The notes: generated by a model not told the origin, from the letters alone. Numbered from the stretch's first letter, positions 51,418 to 63,261 are shown. The stretch is 64,000 nucleotides of DNA from Gilliamella apis (GCF_002142155.1 NZ_NASD01000006.1:1-64000), one strand, 5' to 3'. Numbers and translations: made by a program.

Positions 51418-53199
51418 TTAGTCTTTTTTTGATAAAACAAGTATTAATGTCGCTAATTCTTTTTTCTCTGCGGTACTTAATCCGGAGACTCTCTCTTTTG
51501 CGATCAGTTCATCTTGCCTTTGGGCGAGTATATTATCATATAACTCTTTTAAAGTATGAGAAAAAATTGACTCTATTTCATCATCTTGGTAATGGTACTC
51601 CCATGTAGCTAAACGACTTAACTGTTTATAAAATGGTCGACTAGTACACTCTGTTAATATCTGTGCTGTAGTTATATTTGGGTATTGTTGGCATAATTCA
51701 AGTAGCTCAATAAATATATCTATGCCTGCTAAATTAACTTGTCGCATAACATTAATATCTGCAACCATTTTAGCCATATTCGGATATTGCAGTAATAAAC
51801 CAATCAAAATCCGCATGGTCGTTAATTTCATCTGCGGTGCAGACACGGCCTCAATAGGTTTATTTTCACTTTTATTTTGATTAGCGGCAATAAGTTGTTC
51901 TATTTGTGATATATCAAGTAGACCTAAGTAACGACCTAATTTCTGAAGTAAATTAAGTCTGAATACTTTTGCTTTAACTTGCTCAAGTAAAGGTATGGCA
52001 AGCGAACTCAATTTAGCTTTACCTTCAGCAGTTTTTAGGTCAACTTGTTTTAATAATTCATCAAATAAAAATTCCGATAAATTAGGAGAATTTTTTACAT
52101 AATCTTCAAAACCGTCTTTACCAACTTTACGCACAAAACTGTCAGGATCTTCATCTTGTGGTAAAAAAGCAAAAGTAATTTCTTTACCATCAATCAAACA
52201 AGGTAGTAAAACATTAAGTGCTCGCCAAGCTGCGCTTCGCCCTGCATTATCACCATCATAACAAAATATGACAGAATCAGTTGCTCTAAATAATAATTTG
52301 ATATGTTCTTCAGAGGTTGATGTACCTAATGCAGCAACCGCATAATCAACTCCGTATTGAGCAAGTGATACGACATCCATATATCCTTCAACCACAATCA
52401 GTTGTTCTGGATTTCGATTAACCTCTTGCGCTTCATAAAGACCATACAATTGGAAACCTTTATGAAAAATTGGCGTTTCTGGTGAATTAATATATTTGGC
52501 TGAATCATTAACAATCGTTCTACCTCCAAAAGCAATGACATTACCTTGCCTATCGCGAATTGGAAACATTATACGACCACGGAAACGATCATATTGATTA
52601 CCACTATCATTGGTAACTAACATGCCAGCTTGATTATATAATTTTGTTTCAGCTTTAGTTTTTACCACATTTTGTGAAGTTAAACGCCATTCATTAGGCG
52701 CATAACCTATTTTATATCTAGTTATAATCTCTTGATTTAAACCACGTTGTTCAAGATACATATGGGCATCTTTTGACGTCGATAATGCTAATTGCTGTTG
52801 GTAGAAATCGGTGATTTTTGCCATCAGGGAGTAGAGATCACGACGCAAATTACGCGATTCAATTTGCTTTGATTGATCAGCTTGATTAGTATTACTTTCT
52901 GTGTAAGGAACACGAATACCTTGCATACTAGCAATTTCTTCAATGGCTTCAGGAAATGTTAATCGTTCATACTGCATTAAAAAATTTACAGCAGAACCTG
53001 ATGCACCACATCCAAAACAGTAGTAAATTTGTTTTTTTTCATTTAATGAAAAAGAGGCGGTTTTTTCATCATGAAAAGGACAACAACCAAAATAATTATT
53101 TCCCTTTTTTTTCATTTTAACGCGCTTACCTATCACATCAAGAATACTTGTGCGGGCAAGCAAATCTAAAATAAAATCGCGAGGAATAAGACCTTTCAT
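51418..53199 (-). CDS. dnaG: DNA primase DnaG
   Basis: Primase of 593 residues (E. coli 581). The CHC2 zinc site is Cys40, His43, Cys61 and Cys64. The catalytic TOPRIM domain has VVEGYMDVVSLAQYGV and CYDGDNAGRSAAWRAL with the metal-binding acidic residues, and RFRGRIMFPIRDRQGNVIAFGGR precedes it. The C-terminal helical part that binds DnaB follows from about 430 and is less conserved. The ATG at 53199 is used; the frame from 53211 starts with TTG. A terminator separates it from rpsU. Confidence 0.98.
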   Translation of the reverse strand: MKGLIPRDFILDLLARTSILDVIGKRVKMKKKGNNYFGCCPFHDEKTASFSLNEKKQIYYCFGCGASGSAVNFLMQYERLTFPEAIEEIASMQGIRVPYTESNTNQADQSKQIESRNLRRDLYSLMAKITDFYQQQLALSTSKDAHMYLEQRGLNQEIITRYKIGYAPNEWRLTSQNVVKTKAETKLYNQAGMLVTNDSGNQYDRFRGRIMFPIRDRQGNVIAFGGRTIVNDSAKYINSPETPIFHKGFQLYGLYEAQEVNRNPEQLIVVEGYMDVVSLAQYGVDYAVAALGTSTSEEHIKLLFRATDSVIFCYDGDNAGRSAAWRALNVLLPCLIDGKEITFAFLPQDEDPDSFVRKVGKDGFEDYVKNSPNLSEFLFDELLKQVDLKTAEGKAKLSSLAIPLLEQVKAKVFRLNLLQKLGRYLGLLDISQIEQLIAANQNKSENKPIEAVSAPQMKLTTMRILIGLLLQYPNMAKMVADINVMRQVNLAGIDIFIELLELCQQYPNITTAQILTECTSRPFYKQLSRLATWEYHYQDDEIESIFSHTLKELYDNILAQRQDELIAKERVSGLSTAEKKELATLILVLSKKD

Positions 53200-53235
53200 G
53201 ATAAAATTCAACCAATTATGGCATTATAAAAAGAC

Positions 53236-53264
53236 AACAAGCCGTAATAATAATACGGCTTGTT
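53236..53264 (-). terminator. Internal terminator between rpsU and dnaG
   Basis: On the minus strand AACAAGCCGTA / TACGGCTTGTT with a seven-base loop is followed by GTCTTTTTAT. E. coli has a terminator at the same place, which lowers primase output relative to S21. Confidence 0.85.
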
Positions 53265-53332
53265 AAAATTGTTTATATCTAGAATATAAATGAATTGTTT
53301 TTTAAAAACAATTTAAATTTTCAGTATAAAAA

Positions 53333-53560
<228 letters not shown>

Positions 53561-53709
53561 TCAAATTTGTTTAATATCACAAAGGACTAAAATTAGTGCG
53601 CAATTTTACTCCTATTTGGTATGGGTTGTAAAGTAAAATATCGTATAATTACTATATGGTAAATTAATTTGCTAATCTACTTTTTCAATCAGATAATAAA
53701 ATAGTTTAA

Positions 53710-54741
<1,032 letters not shown>

Positions 54742-55127
54742 TAGCTACATTATATTTATCATATCAATTTACTGACTAAAGTGAATTGATATGATTAACA
54801 ATATAAAAACAAATAACCAAAATTAGCTCAGTTAAAAATCTTTCAGAATAAATAACATAAATAATATTTTAATTTTTTTAATAAATATTAAACTAAATCA
54901 ATTACAAAAACGTAATTTATGGATAAAATATATTAAGTTACTTATTCTGACACTAAAAGTCACAAATTAATCGCTGAGAGTAAAGATTAGTTTGATGTGA
55001 TAATCAAGTAACGACGCGATAACAGAATTATTCTGCCCATAGCTAGAATAAACTGATGAATCGAAATATTAATATCGCTATTAGATATAAATAAAATTTT
55101 AACCAATAACATTAAGAAGCCAATATT
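54742..55127. other. Intergenic region between hemB and lipoprotein gene
   Basis: A 13-bp stem with one G-T wobble (54761-54773 / 54780-54792, ATATCAATT / AATTGATAT outer part) lies 20 bases after hemB. It lacks a T-run and may be a weak terminator. The remaining stretch to 55127 is AT-rich, with no supported gene; a weak ribosome site (AAGAAG) precedes the 55128 start. Confidence 0.5.
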
Positions 55128-56051
55128 ATGAAAAATTATATCTATCTATTTTTATTAAGTATTTTATTGTTAACTGGATGTGATAATAAAAAAAACAGCC
55201 AATCATCATCTGATGAAACTCCAACGACTAATCAAAATAACGAAGTTAGTACTAATACCCAAAATGATACAACTGATAAAACTACAGGTACAACAAATAA
55301 CAATGAAGACAATACAATCAAATCTAGTAATGACAATAAATCACAGTTACCAACCCAAGTAACTAATAGCTATCTATTTCATACCGAACCAGAGTTGTTA
55401 CCTAATAAGAAACTCATTAAACAGCAAACTATTCAAAGTTCGGATAAAAAATCTATTAATTATAACGATAAAGGTTATGTTAAAGATTACGACTTGGAAG
55501 GATTATATGGCGAAATAAATTATGATACAGCTAAATACATTTATGGTATGAAAGATACCAGAAACAGTTATGACATTACCTTCGATGAATCTAAAAATAT
55601 CATTGGTATGAAAAATAGTAATGATGAAATTGTTGCTATTAGTGAATTTGACGAACAAGGCCGTTTAGTAGAAACCACTTTATCTAACTTCGCTGATAAT
55701 AATATTAATTTTACCAGTAAGATTATTTATGAAAATGATCTGGTTGAACAAGTATTATATAACGCTTATGTAAAAATGGATGATAAAAAACAATTACCCG
55801 TTTTAGTAAGAGAAAAAGATATTATTTATAATGCAGACAAACAATTAGAAAAAACTATCACTCGAACCTTCAAATTATCTGCCAAAGGCGAAGTCATTAT
55901 CAATGATAAAAATGAACAAGAATTAGAATCTACTGAAACTTGTAGTTATTCTGAATATAACCAAAATAATGACTGGACCAAAGCTGTTTGTGAAACAACC
56001 GGAAATGGTTCAAGTAAAATTAATCTAACCAGGACCATCGAGTATCTATAA
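55128..56051 (+). CDS. Hypothetical lipoprotein with Asn/Thr-rich linker
   Basis: A lipoprotein of 307 residues. The signal peptide KNYIYLFLLSILLLTGC ends in lipobox LTGC (Cys18). A low-complexity linker of Ser, Thr, Asn and Asp runs from about 20 to 75. The mature domain (about 80-307) contains successive short strands of the type NEIVAISEFDEQGRLVETTL and KIIYENDLVEQVLYN, resembling the YD/RHS-like or MORN-like beta-repeats of periplasmic lipoproteins, and two cysteines near the end (CSYSEY, AVCETT) that could form a disulfide. I cannot name a family. It stands alone between hemB and convergent nudC. Confidence 0.75.
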   Translation: MKNYIYLFLLSILLLTGCDNKKNSQSSSDETPTTNQNNEVSTNTQNDTTDKTTGTTNNNEDNTIKSSNDNKSQLPTQVTNSYLFHTEPELLPNKKLIKQQTIQSSDKKSINYNDKGYVKDYDLEGLYGEINYDTAKYIYGMKDTRNSYDITFDESKNIIGMKNSNDEIVAISEFDEQGRLVETTLSNFADNNINFTSKIIYENDLVEQVLYNAYVKMDDKKQLPVLVREKDIIYNADKQLEKTITRTFKLSAKGEVIINDKNEQELESTETCSYSEYNQNNDWTKAVCETTGNGSSKINLTRTIEYL

Positions 56052-56074
56052 CTTATTAAATAAAGTGAATATGA

Positions 56075-56878
56075 TCAGTTTTCACCAAACTCATCATATT
56101 CACGACAAAGTATAATTGTATCCTCAATTAAACGCCTTGCTATCGTGCCATATTCAGGTATTTTTGGTAATTGAGAATAATGGTACCAATCAGCTTCTAC
56201 TAACTCATTTTTATCGATAGTAATCTCACCACTATCATAATCTGCTAAATAAGCCATCATCATAGAATTAGGAAATGGCCAAGGTTGCGAACCGACATAA
56301 CGAATATTTTTAATTTTTATTTTTGACTCTTCATAAACTTCTCTAGCTACTGTCGTTTCCATGGTTTCACCAATTTCAGTAAAACCCGCTAATACAGTAT
56401 ATAAATTATCTTGATTATGCCTTACATGTTTTGCCAATAAAATTTTATTTTTATTCCGAATAGCGACAATAATGGATGGTGAAATTTGTGGATAATAACG
56501 TTGATGACAATTATCACATAGACAACACCATTCGGTTTGACTGATATACATCTCATGACCGCAGTAACCACAATATTTATGAGACCGATAAAACTCAGAC
56601 AATTGTACCGCTCTACCAGCCATATTAAACAAAGACTGATCAGCACTATTAAGTAAAGGTCTAATCGAGGCCATGGAACTACTCATTTCTTGACAAATTA
56701 ACCACGCTGTTTGTCCATTCCATTCACCAATAGGCTGAGCGAGTTTATTGGTAAATCCTAATTCGCTGGCGATACCGTTGGGAACTTCGCCATTAGGTAA
56801 CCATAGACGACCATTTTTACTCACAAACCAGTAGCCTTTTTCGTTACCGATCAAATTATATTGTTTTTGTATATCCAT
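56075..56878 (-). CDS. nudC: NAD-capped RNA hydrolase / NADH pyrophosphatase NudC
   Basis: A Nudix hydrolase of 267 residues (E. coli 257) that decaps NAD-RNA and cleaves NADH. The zinc ribbon has Cys103, Cys106, Cys121 and Cys124 within [13 protein letters not shown] and the following loop. The Nudix box starts at Gly165 ([20 protein letters not shown]). The NADH-specific SQPWPFP follows. One departure: the box ends ESKIKI, with Lys186 where the consensus has Gly. All glutamates of the metal site remain, so activity is expected. Convergent with the lipoprotein gene. Confidence 0.95.
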   Translation of the reverse strand: MDIQKQYNLIGNEKGYWFVSKNGRLWLPNGEVPNGIASELGFTNKLAQPIGEWNGQTAWLICQEMSSSMASIRPLLNSADQSLFNMAGRAVQLSEFYRSHKYCGYCGHEMYISQTEWCCLCDNCHQRYYPQISPSIIVAIRNKNKILLAKHVRHNQDNLYTVLAGFTEIGETMETTVAREVYEESKIKIKNIRYVGSQPWPFPNSMMMAYLADYDSGEITIDKNELVEADWYHYSQLPKIPEYGTIARRLIEDTIILCREYDEFGEN

Positions 56879-56904
56879 AACACTAACACCAAAAAATAAA
56901 TATT

Positions 56905-56932
56905 AAAAAGGAGGATATTACTCCTCCTTTTT
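56905..56932 (-). terminator. Terminator after yidC
   Basis: A stem of 11 bp, AAAAAGGAGGA / TCCTCCTTTTT, with a six-base loop; on the minus strand it ends in TTTTTAAT. It lies just past the yidC stop. Confidence 0.9.
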
Positions 56933-56938
56933 ATCAAG

Positions 56939-58564
56939 CTATTTCTTTTTCTTCTCATGAAGACCTTTTTTCTCAAGTTCCCAGTAAATTATACGTTGCT
57001 GAGCAATCGTAAACAAGTTACTTACAGTATAGTATAAAACTAAACCTGATGGGAACCATAAGAAGAACACCGTAAAGATTAATGGCATATAAGTCATTAA
57101 TTTTTGCTGTAATGGATCAGTAACCGGTGATGGTGACATCTTCTGAATTAAGAACATGGTACCACCCATTAATAACGGTAAAATATAATATGGGTCTTGC
57201 GCTGATAAGTCATAAATCCAAAGAGCAAATGGAGCATGACGTAATTCTACTGTATTACCTAACATATAAAACAGTGATAAGAAGATCGGCATTTGAATCA
57301 ACAATGGTAAACAACCGCGAAGAGGATTAACTTTCTCTTGTCGATAAAGTGCCATTGTTTCCATACTCAGTTTTTGTCTATCATCACCATAACGTTCTTT
57401 TAGTGCTTGTATACGAGGTTGTAATAACTTCATTTTAGCCATTGAACGATACTGTGCTCGCGTAAGTGGAAATAAAATACCCCGCACGATAAAGGTGATA
57501 ACTATTATTGAGAAGCCCCAGTTTCCAATAAAACTATGGATAAATTTTAATAAATAAAACAGTGGTTGAGATAAGAACCATAACCAACCATAATCAACAA
57601 TTAAATCAAGATGATTAGCGGTTTCTTTTAACTGACTTTGGATTTCAGGACCTAACCATAATTTTGCACTAACTGATTGAGTTTTACCTGGTTGAATAAC
57701 GGCGGTTTCACCTTTAAAACCAATCGTAGCTTGGGAATTTTTAGCCGTAGCACGTGAATAAAATAGGTTGTTTTGATCCTGCGCAGGGATCCACGCTGAA
57801 GCGAAATAGTGTTGCAACATAGCAACCCAACCAACATTAGTTTCCACAGATAAAGCCTTATCTTTGATATCACCAAAGCTATATTTACTATAATTAGTAT
57901 CAGAACTGGAATAAGCGGTACCACGGAACGCACTTAATCCTAATCCGCCACCACCTTCGGTAACTGCATCATCTGGTAAATCAATAGTTTGTTTTAACTG
58001 ACCATACATTGATACTTCTATAGGATTTTGGCTTTGGTTATCAATATCATACTGAACATCAATAGCATAATTGCCACGATGTAAAATATAATATTTAGTA
58101 TAAGTCACTCCATTAACTTGATACGTTAATGGAACTTTCAACTCATCTACACCATCAGCTAAAACATATTCAGATTGAGCAGTTTGATATACTGGACGTT
58201 TACTTCCTTGAATTGCATTATCTGGACCATCTTTACCTGTTAAGCCACTTTCAGCAATATAAATAAAGTCAGGTTTAGATGTTAATAATTGGAAAGGCGT
58301 ACCAGAATGAAGAGACTGCTCATATTTTAACAATTGTGCAGCTTGTACATCGCCACCATAGGTATTAACCGTTAATGACAATACATCAGATTTTATCGTG
58401 ATTGTTTTACCTTGTGTAAAATCCGCTGGTGAATCTTCACCTATTTGTTGCGTCAATTGATTAGCAACTGGCGGTTTTGGTGCATGATCTTCTTCCCATG
58501 CTTTCCAAAGCAGGAAAGAGACGAAAAGTAAAGCAATGACTAAAATATTACGTTGAGATCCCAT
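56939..58564 (-). CDS. yidC: Membrane protein insertase YidC
   Basis: An inner-membrane insertase of 541 residues (E. coli 548). N-terminal helix at about 6-20 ([17 protein letters not shown]), large periplasmic beta domain about 55-330, then the conserved five-helix core with [32 protein letters not shown], including the groove arginine, and [21 protein letters not shown] basic tail ([13 protein letters not shown]) follows. The start overlaps the yidD stop by one base. mnmE, which often follows, is absent; nudC comes next. Confidence 0.98.
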   Translation of the reverse strand: MGSQRNILVIALLFVSFLLWKAWEEDHAPKPPVANQLTQQIGEDSPADFTQGKTITIKSDVLSLTVNTYGGDVQAAQLLKYEQSLHSGTPFQLLTSKPDFIYIAESGLTGKDGPDNAIQGSKRPVYQTAQSEYVLADGVDELKVPLTYQVNGVTYTKYYILHRGNYAIDVQYDIDNQSQNPIEVSMYGQLKQTIDLPDDAVTEGGGGLGLSAFRGTAYSSSDTNYSKYSFGDIKDKALSVETNVGWVAMLQHYFASAWIPAQDQNNLFYSRATAKNSQATIGFKGETAVIQPGKTQSVSAKLWLGPEIQSQLKETANHLDLIVDYGWLWFLSQPLFYLLKFIHSFIGNWGFSIIVITFIVRGILFPLTRAQYRSMAKMKLLQPRIQALKERYGDDRQKLSMETMALYRQEKVNPLRGCLPLLIQMPIFLSLFYMLGNTVELRHAPFALWIYDLSAQDPYYILPLLMGGTMFLIQKMSPSPVTDPLQQKLMTYMPLIFTVFFLWFPSGLVLYYTVSNLFTIAQQRIIYWELEKKGLHEKKKK

Positions 58565-58887
58565 TAGTGTTTTTCTCTATCGGTTTTAGTTTTAGGAGGT
58601 ACAAAATCTTCACCTCCTTCATGTAAAGGGTGACATTTTAATACACGTTTGACAGTTAGCCAACTACCTTTTATTAATCCAAAGCGTCTTAATGCAATTA
58701 CAGCATATTGAGAACAAGAAGGAGTAAAGCGACATTTAGGCCCTAATAAAGGACTAATAATACGCTGGTATATTTTAATGACAAAAACAAAAGCATTAAT
58801 AATCAAATAATTAAACGCATAAACATGCTGTTTAAATATCAATATTAATTTATTCAGTTTCTTTGTTTTTTGATGATTTGTTGACAT
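58564..58887 (-). CDS. yidD: Membrane protein insertion efficiency factor YidD
   Basis: A small membrane-associated protein of 107 residues assisting YidC-dependent insertion. The core [20 protein letters not shown], then [20 protein letters not shown] and [23 protein letters not shown] is typical, with its three conserved cysteines. The N-terminus is about 20 residues longer than in E. coli (85 residues) and overlaps rnpA by 34 bases. No other ATG lies in the frame; a non-ATG start downstream remains possible. Confidence 0.93.
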   Translation of the reverse strand: MSTNHQKTKKLNKLILIFKQHVYAFNYLIINAFVFVIKIYQRIISPLLGPKCRFTPSCSQYAVIALRRFGLIKGSWLTVKRVLKCHPLHEGGEDFVPPKTKTDREKH

Positions 58888-59210
58888 AGTTTGTCTAATG
58901 TCTCAACTAATTGTTGATTATTCAATTGTATAACAGGCTGTTTAGCCATCAAAATAAAATCGATATTAGGAAACTGATGTTGACGGTGACGAAAATATTC
59001 TTTAGCTAATCGTTTAATTCGATTACGCTCGTGTGCTCGTTTAACCTGTTTTTTAGCTATAGCAAAACCTAATCTAGAATGAGCTAGATCATTTTTCCGT
59101 GTAACTAAAGTAAGAAAAGGCGAACCTGCACGAATAGATTCTTGAAAGACGCGATTAAAATCGAAGGGAGTTAACAAACGTAACTCCCGAGGAAAAGTGA
59201 GTTTAGTCAC
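58854..59210 (-). CDS. rnpA: Ribonuclease P protein component
   Basis: The protein subunit of RNase P, 118 residues (E. coli 119). It opens [20 protein letters not shown] and has the RNR motif in [18 protein letters not shown], which contacts the RNA subunit. The start codon is GTG, as in E. coli. It follows rpmH after 11 bases and overlaps yidD. Confidence 0.97.
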   Translation of the reverse strand: MTKLTFPRELRLLTPFDFNRVFQESIRAGSPFLTLVTRKNDLAHSRLGFAIAKKQVKRAHERNRIKRLAKEYFRHRQHQFPNIDFILMAKQPVIQLNNQQLVETLDKLCQQIIKKQRN

Positions 59211-59221
59211 TCAACTTTAAA

Positions 59222-59368
<147 letters not shown>

Positions 59369-59522
59369 TTATATCCAAATCTAATTTATCAACAAGTTGT
59401 AGAGTATAAACTCCACAGCATTAATTAAAGAGGCCCGAATTATAGAGGCTATTTTATTTTTCGTCAATGAGATTTTAATACATAAATTGTAAGGACTGTA
59501 TTAAATAAATATATCGCCTTTA

Positions 59523-60548
59523 TTAATCATTAACCGCTATGACTCGCTTACTTTTTTCACCACCGATTTCACGAGCTAATTTTGGCACAAGATAACCTGA
59601 TACATTTTTCGCAAGTTGTCTCATAATTTGCTTAGCATTATCATCATCCACTAAAAAATGAGCAGCTCCTTGTACTTTATCCAATAAATGGATGTAATAA
59701 GGTAAAATGCCTATTGAAAATAATTTATTACTTAAACAAGCTAATACATCAGCATCATCATTAACCTTTCTCAATAATACACTTTGATTCAAAACCATTA
59801 CCTGATGTTCCTTTAAACACTTGATAGCATTAGTAACATTATCATCAATTTCATTTGGATGATTAATATGAGTAACTAATACAATTTGTAACCGAGTTTT
59901 AGCAAATAACCGACACAGTTCGCTAGTAATACGATTAGGTATCACCACAGCTAAACGGCTATGAATACGTAACCGCTTGATATGAGGTATTTTCTCTAAT
60001 TCGGTTATTAAAAAAGCCATTTCGTGATCTTTAGCCATTAAAGGATCACCTCCAGAAAGGATAATTTCATCCAGTTCTGGATGGCTTGCAATATATGCCA
60101 ATGCAGCCCCAAGATTTTTTTTAGTTCCTTGATTATCGTGATAAGGAAAATGTCGTCTAAAACAATACCGACAATTAATCGCACATGCAGTTTTAGTCAT
60201 TAATAATGCACGATTATGATATTTATGTAGTAACCCTGGAATGGTATTATTCTGCTCTTCTAAAGGATCTTCACTAAAACCCGCTACATTAATTAATTCT
60301 TTTTCATCACAAAGAACTTGTAACAATAATGGATCTTGGCTATCACCTTTTTTCATCCGATTTATAAAAGCCATAGGAACCCGAAGCGGGAATTGCTTTC
60401 TCGCTTGCAACATAGGCAGAGAAATCGCCTCAGGATCTAAATTCAAACAACGATAAAGCTCTTTGATATCGGTAACGACATTAGCAAGTTCAAAAATCCA
60501 CTCATCTTTATTTGGTTGTTCAATATTTTGCTGTATAATGTGGCTCAT
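59523..60548 (-). CDS. epmB: EF-P beta-lysylation protein EpmB
   Basis: A radical SAM lysine 2,3-aminomutase of 341 residues (E. coli 342) that makes (R)-beta-lysine for attachment to EF-P. The cluster cysteines are Cys122, Cys126 and Cys129 in CAINCRYCFRRHFPY. ILSGGDPLMAKD, RLRIHSRLAVVIPNRIT and PYYIHLLDKVQGAAHF are typical. It is divergent from efp, its end target, with only 32 bases between the start codons. EpmA must be encoded elsewhere. Confidence 0.96.
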   Translation of the reverse strand: MSHIIQQNIEQPNKDEWIFELANVVTDIKELYRCLNLDPEAISLPMLQARKQFPLRVPMAFINRMKKGDSQDPLLLQVLCDEKELINVAGFSEDPLEEQNNTIPGLLHKYHNRALLMTKTACAINCRYCFRRHFPYHDNQGTKKNLGAALAYIASHPELDEIILSGGDPLMAKDHEMAFLITELEKIPHIKRLRIHSRLAVVIPNRITSELCRLFAKTRLQIVLVTHINHPNEIDDNVTNAIKCLKEHQVMVLNQSVLLRKVNDDADVLACLSNKLFSIGILPYYIHLLDKVQGAAHFLVDDDNAKQIMRQLAKNVSGYLVPKLAREIGGEKSKRVIAVND

Positions 60549-60580
60549 TTTTGTAATTCAGAATGATAGTTGGAGCTTTT

Positions 60581-61147
60581 ATGGCATCTTTTAGTACTAA
60601 TGAGTTTAAAGCCGGTCTTAAAATAATGCAAGATGGCGAACCGTGTGTAATTGTTGAAAATGAATTTTATAAACCTGGAAAAGGACAAGCAATTAACCGC
60701 GTAAAAATAAAAAAATTACTTTCAGGTAAGACTGTTGATAAAACATTCAAATCAGGTGAATCCGTTGAAGCCGCTGATGTTGTTGATATGAATTTAACCT
60801 ATTTATATACTGATGGTGAATTCTGGCATTTCATGAATAACGATACATTTGAGCAACTTTCTGCTGATGCTAAAGCTGTAGGTGACAATGCTAAATGGTT
60901 AGTTGATCAAGCTGAATGTATTTTAACTTTATGGAATGGTCAACCAATTGCGGTAACGCCACCAAACTTTGTTGAACTAGAGGTTATTGAAACCGACCCA
61001 GGCCTAAAAGGTGATACAGCAGGGACTGGTGGTAAACCAGCGACACTATCAACTGGTGCTGTAGTACGTGTTCCATTATTTGTACAAATTGGTGAAGTAC
61101 TTAAAGTTGATACTCGTTCTGGTGAATATGTTTCACGGGTTAAATAA
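60581..61147 (+). CDS. efp: Translation elongation factor P
   Basis: EF-P of 188 residues (E. coli 188), which relieves ribosome stalling at proline runs. Lys34 in KPGKGQA is the site of beta-lysylation and agrees with the epmB gene next door. [15 protein letters not shown]-type ending ([19 protein letters not shown]) is conserved. ATG at 60581 with GGAG before it is chosen over an upstream frame start at 60563. Confidence 0.98.
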   Translation: MASFSTNEFKAGLKIMQDGEPCVIVENEFYKPGKGQAINRVKIKKLLSGKTVDKTFKSGESVEAADVVDMNLTYLYTDGEFWHFMNNDTFEQLSADAKAVGDNAKWLVDQAECILTLWNGQPIAVTPPNFVELEVIETDPGLKGDTAGTGGKPATLSTGAVVRVPLFVQIGEVLKVDTRSGEYVSRVK

Positions 61148-61174
61148 TATCAACGAGATATAAATGCTATTTTT

Positions 61175-61203
61175 AAAAAAGAGGTCATATTGACCTCTTT
61201 TTT
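61175..61203 (+). terminator. Terminator after efp
   Basis: A stem AAAAAAGAGGTCA / TGACCTCTTTTTT with a three-base loop; T-rich on both strands, so it may also end transcription coming from trmL. Confidence 0.92.
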
Positions 61204-61254
61204 ATTTACTAAATAAAAAAGTTAATATTTATTTTGAGGAAAGGGGTTTTTATT

Positions 61255-61344
61255 TCAATAATTAGGCTCAGCTTTTCGACAATTACCAATCCAGCACTCA
61301 ATCAAACCAGCGAATACTAATAAACTAACAATATCTAAATTAAG
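61255..61344 (-). other. Candidate micro-ORF after trmL
   Basis: Directly after the trmL stop, and in the same frame, a stop-free run of 29 codons ends at TGA (61257-61255). It reads LNLDIVSLLVFAGLIECW and then IGNCRKAEPNY, which looks like one membrane helix with a basic and polar tail. No ATG, GTG or TTG stands at its head and there is no ribosome site; ATT or an internal TTG would be needed. It may be a relic or a very small protein. Support is weak. Confidence 0.25.
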
Positions 61345-61353
61345 AATTTTAGT

Positions 61354-61839
61354 TTATTTAGCACCAATATAATCTAATTGTCGCCATGATTCATAAACTA
61401 CTACAGCAACAGAATTAGATAAATTCATACTGCGACTATTGGCAGTCATTGGAATACGAATTTTCCTATCTTGCGGTAATGCATCAAGGACTTTGGCAGG
61501 TAGGCCTCGCGTTTCTGGACCAAACATCAAGAAATCATTTTGATGATAATTTACTTCACTATGTGGTTTTTGACCTTTTGTGGTTAAGGCATAAACTTGA
61601 GAAGCTAAATCAAGGTGGTTATCAGCCAAAAAATGTTCAAGATTTTTATAACGTTTTACATCGACAAATTCCTGATAATCAAGTCCTGCTCGCCTTAGTT
61701 TTTTATCGTCCCAAAAAAATCCCATTGGTTCAATAATATGTAGATTAAAACCAGTATTAGCACATAAACGAATAATATTACCCGTATTAGCCGGAATTTC
61801 AGGTTCAAACAACACAATATTTAAAGGCGCATTCAACAC
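61354..61839 (-). CDS. trmL: tRNA (cytidine34/uridine34-2'-O)-methyltransferase TrmL
   Basis: A SPOUT methyltransferase of about 161 residues (E. coli 157) that methylates the wobble base of leucine tRNAs. Seen: [45 protein letters not shown] and the knot region [11 protein letters not shown] and [22 protein letters not shown]. The start is uncertain: GTG at 61839 follows AAGAGA and gives a family-like N-terminus; TTG at 61857 would add six residues. It begins close behind cpxA and may be transcribed with it. Confidence 0.94.
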   Translation of the reverse strand: MLNAPLNIVLFEPEIPANTGNIIRLCANTGFNLHIIEPMGFFWDDKKLRRAGLDYQEFVDVKRYKNLEHFLADNHLDLASQVYALTTKGQKPHSEVNYHQNDFLMFGPETRGLPAKVLDALPQDRKIRIPMTANSRSMNLSNSVAVVVYESWRQLDYIGAK

Positions 61840-61857
61840 AATAATTTCTCTTAACAA

Positions 61858-63237
61858 TTAATATTTTTGAAGTGGTAATACTATCACAATTTTCAGCCCA
61901 CCTAACTGACTTTTCTCAGCTTTAACTGTGCCGTTATCTCGAGTAATAGCATTCGCTACAATTGCTAAGCCTAACCCTGTACCACCCGACTCTCGGTCTC
62001 GAGCTTCATTAGTACGATAAAATGGTCTAAAAATTTGCTCAAGCTCATTATCGGCAACACCTGGACCATCATCATCAATAGTAATAGTCACAGTTTGTTG
62101 TTGGATAATAAAATTCACATCAATCCTTTGATTTGAATAACGAAATGCATTTCTTATCACATTTTCAAGCGCACTACATAACGCTTCTGGATAGCACAAA
62201 ATTGTATGATTAGAAGGAGAATTTTGAATAGAAAATTGTTTTGCTATCTGATTGGCTTCAAAAGTCGCATTATCCAATACATTTTTAAATAATACATCTA
62301 ATGATTTAAATTCACGAACTTCATTATTATCATGCTGATTCCTTGCTAAGGATAATAAGTCACCTATCATCGAATCAAGCTTTAAAGCTTCATTATTTAT
62401 CCGCAAAACCTCATTGCTTTCACCTTGCTTACGGCGCAATAACGAAGTTGCCAATTGCAATCGGGTCAATGGAGTACGTAATTCATGGGAAATATCAGAA
62501 AACAGCCGTTGCTGTAGATCTTGCATCCGTTTCAATTCTCTAAGCATATGGTTAAAACTTGCACCTGTGGCTTTATATTCATAAGAACCAACTTTTTCAA
62601 GCTCAGGCCACTGTTGTAAATTACCATTTGCGACCTGTTCTGCTGCCAATCGAAGTCCTCGTGCTGGTTTAGCTATACTCCAAGACAACCACAACAAAAA
62701 TGGAGAACTGGCTAACATGGTTAATGTTAAAAGTAAGAAAGGATGATCAAAAATCAAATTAACAAATTGAGATTGAATATCTGATGCGGGCTGTAATAAA
62801 AACAGTTGATATTCATCATTAGCATAGTGAATAAGGAAAGGACCAATAATCTCTTGATTATCATAAATTTTTTTCGCTGGATCATCAACATCATGCGATT
62901 TTTCACTAAAACTTTTTACTAAATCAATATTTTTAGTATCTGCAGTAATAATTTGCTGATTAGGTGTAACAATAAATAGGACTTGACCAGTTTTTTGATA
63001 ATTATCCATTACCACAATAAATCTCATCCACCAGCGAAAACTATCTTTCGGTATTTTAGTGAGATCTTTTTCTATCTGACTTGCAAGAGCTTCACCACTC
63101 TCTTTATCTTTATTAGCTAAATAAGTTAAATTACGTGAGTCGAGTTCGGGTAATACCATTACAAGCGCAAGGAAAAAAGCGATCGTAAGTAAGAATATTG
63201 TGAAAATTCTAATTGTTAGACGATCAAAAATCCACAT
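61858..63237 (-). CDS. cpxA: Envelope stress sensor kinase CpxA
   Basis: A membrane sensor histidine kinase of 459 residues (E. coli 457). Transmembrane helix about 9-29, periplasmic sensor about 30-165, second helix about 168-188, HAMP about 189-240. The phospho-acceptor histidine is in FSDISHELRTPLTRLQLATS. The ATPase domain has ENVIRNAFRYSN, DDDGPGV and ESGGTGLGLAIV. RPFYRTNEARDRESGG agrees with CpxA specifically. It monitors misfolded envelope proteins and follows cpxR after 24 bases. cpxP is not in the window. Confidence 0.96.
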   Translation of the reverse strand: MWIFDRLTIRIFTIFLLTIAFFLALVMVLPELDSRNLTYLANKDKESGEALASQIEKDLTKIPKDSFRWWMRFIVVMDNYQKTGQVLFIVTPNQQIITADTKNIDLVKSFSEKSHDVDDPAKKIYDNQEIIGPFLIHYANDEYQLFLLQPASDIQSQFVNLIFDHPFLLLTLTMLASSPFLLWLSWSIAKPARGLRLAAEQVANGNLQQWPELEKVGSYEYKATGASFNHMLRELKRMQDLQQRLFSDISHELRTPLTRLQLATSLLRRKQGESNEVLRINNEALKLDSMIGDLLSLARNQHDNNEVREFKSLDVLFKNVLDNATFEANQIAKQFSIQNSPSNHTILCYPEALCSALENVIRNAFRYSNQRIDVNFIIQQQTVTITIDDDGPGVADNELEQIFRPFYRTNEARDRESGGTGLGLAIVANAITRDNGTVKAEKSQLGGLKIVIVLPLQKY

Positions 63238-63261
63238 AGATTCTTACCATATTTAAAAAAG

